From Rhynchopus euleeides (Eukaryota; Euglenozoa; Diplonemea; Diplonemida; Diplonemidae): DNA of 64,000 nucleotides. The stretch is taken from assembly GCA_963210315.1 (NCBI GenBank), contig OY723256.1, positions 930,001-994,000 of the forward strand. Direction: 5' to 3'. Both the position numbers and the translations under genes were made by a program. The notes under the pieces are model-generated. The model ran no database searches. It saw only the letters and a list, made by a program, of their open reading frames with translations, and was not told where the DNA came from. Below are positions 63,895 to 64,000 of this stretch, one piece after another (positions within the stretch are counted from its first letter, which is position 1; the number at the start of each line of letters is the position of its first letter).

Positions 63895-64000
63895 CTTGCG
63901 ATAAGTGTGTGGGTGGGTGTGCCCTGTTGTTGCGAGACGTGAGGGGGGTGGGATGGTGTGTGTGTGGGGGGGCATTGAAGCAGAAGTAGAAGGAACCACA
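63895..64000 (-). promoter_or_regulatory. C/A-rich upstream region of the cyclophilin gene
   Basis: On the coding strand the region has CCCCCCCACACACACACC and CACACCCACCCACACAC shortly before the ATG. This resembles the C-rich leaders of other genes here. The core promoter is not identifiable, and the window ends at 64000. Confidence 0.3.

Overview
The window looks like nuclear DNA of a GC-rich unicellular eukaryote, not a bacterium. The recognisable proteins are eukaryotic: CAP (SCP/PR1) plus laminin-G-like proteins, a DUF4116-repeat protein, an ionotropic glutamate receptor-like channel, an acylated Ras/Arf-type GTPase, a PX-domain protein, a MIB/HERC2-domain protein and a secretory cyclophilin. 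Gene density is low (about 10-12 host genes in 64 kb). Intergenic DNA is full of G/C homopolymers, tandem repeats and DNA transposons. Most genes are long uninterrupted frames, but one gene needs a ~102-nt GT-AG intron, so spliceosomal introns exist. The lineage cannot be fixed from the sequence. A chromerid-like alveolate or another repeat-rich protist is possible, but that is inference.

Layout. 0-5 kb: a CAP-LamG gene with repeated flanking spacer, then a DUF4116-repeat gene. 5-17 kb: almost gene-free. It holds a decayed coding patch, a direct tandem duplication of a ~3.3-4.0 kb unit seeded with AGAATTCT palindromes, a degenerate hAT-like element (13.87-15.6 kb) flanked by ACGGCCGT palindromes, and two GC-hairpin repeat modules. 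17-22.5 kb: two more CAP-LamG paralogues in the same spacer repeat. 22.5-28.3 kb: dispersed repeats and an array of the GC-hairpin module. 28.3-39 kb: the GTPase gene, a 1.14-kb inverted-repeat element, a Pro/Ser-rich coiled-coil protein and the glutamate receptor-like gene. 39-48.6 kb: mostly unrecognised sequence plus a 5'-truncated LINE with an RNase H domain. 48.7-49.6 kb: the PX gene. 50-54.5 kb: a fold-back element abutting an apparently intact hAT transposon. 55.7-56.2 kb: a second, shorter LINE copy. 57.6-60.5 kb: a two-TM membrane protein and the MIB/HERC2 protein, followed by an 18-copy ~88-bp tandem array. 63.3-63.9 kb: the cyclophilin.

Every convincing host gene lies on the minus strand. 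Only the hAT transposase is on plus. This suggests a unidirectional gene cluster, and many of its genes have C-rich tracts just upstream of the start codon. The host genes do not form an obvious pathway, although several products (CAP-LamG, receptor channel, two-TM protein, cyclophilin) are secreted or membrane proteins. No rRNA, tRNA or CRISPR was found.
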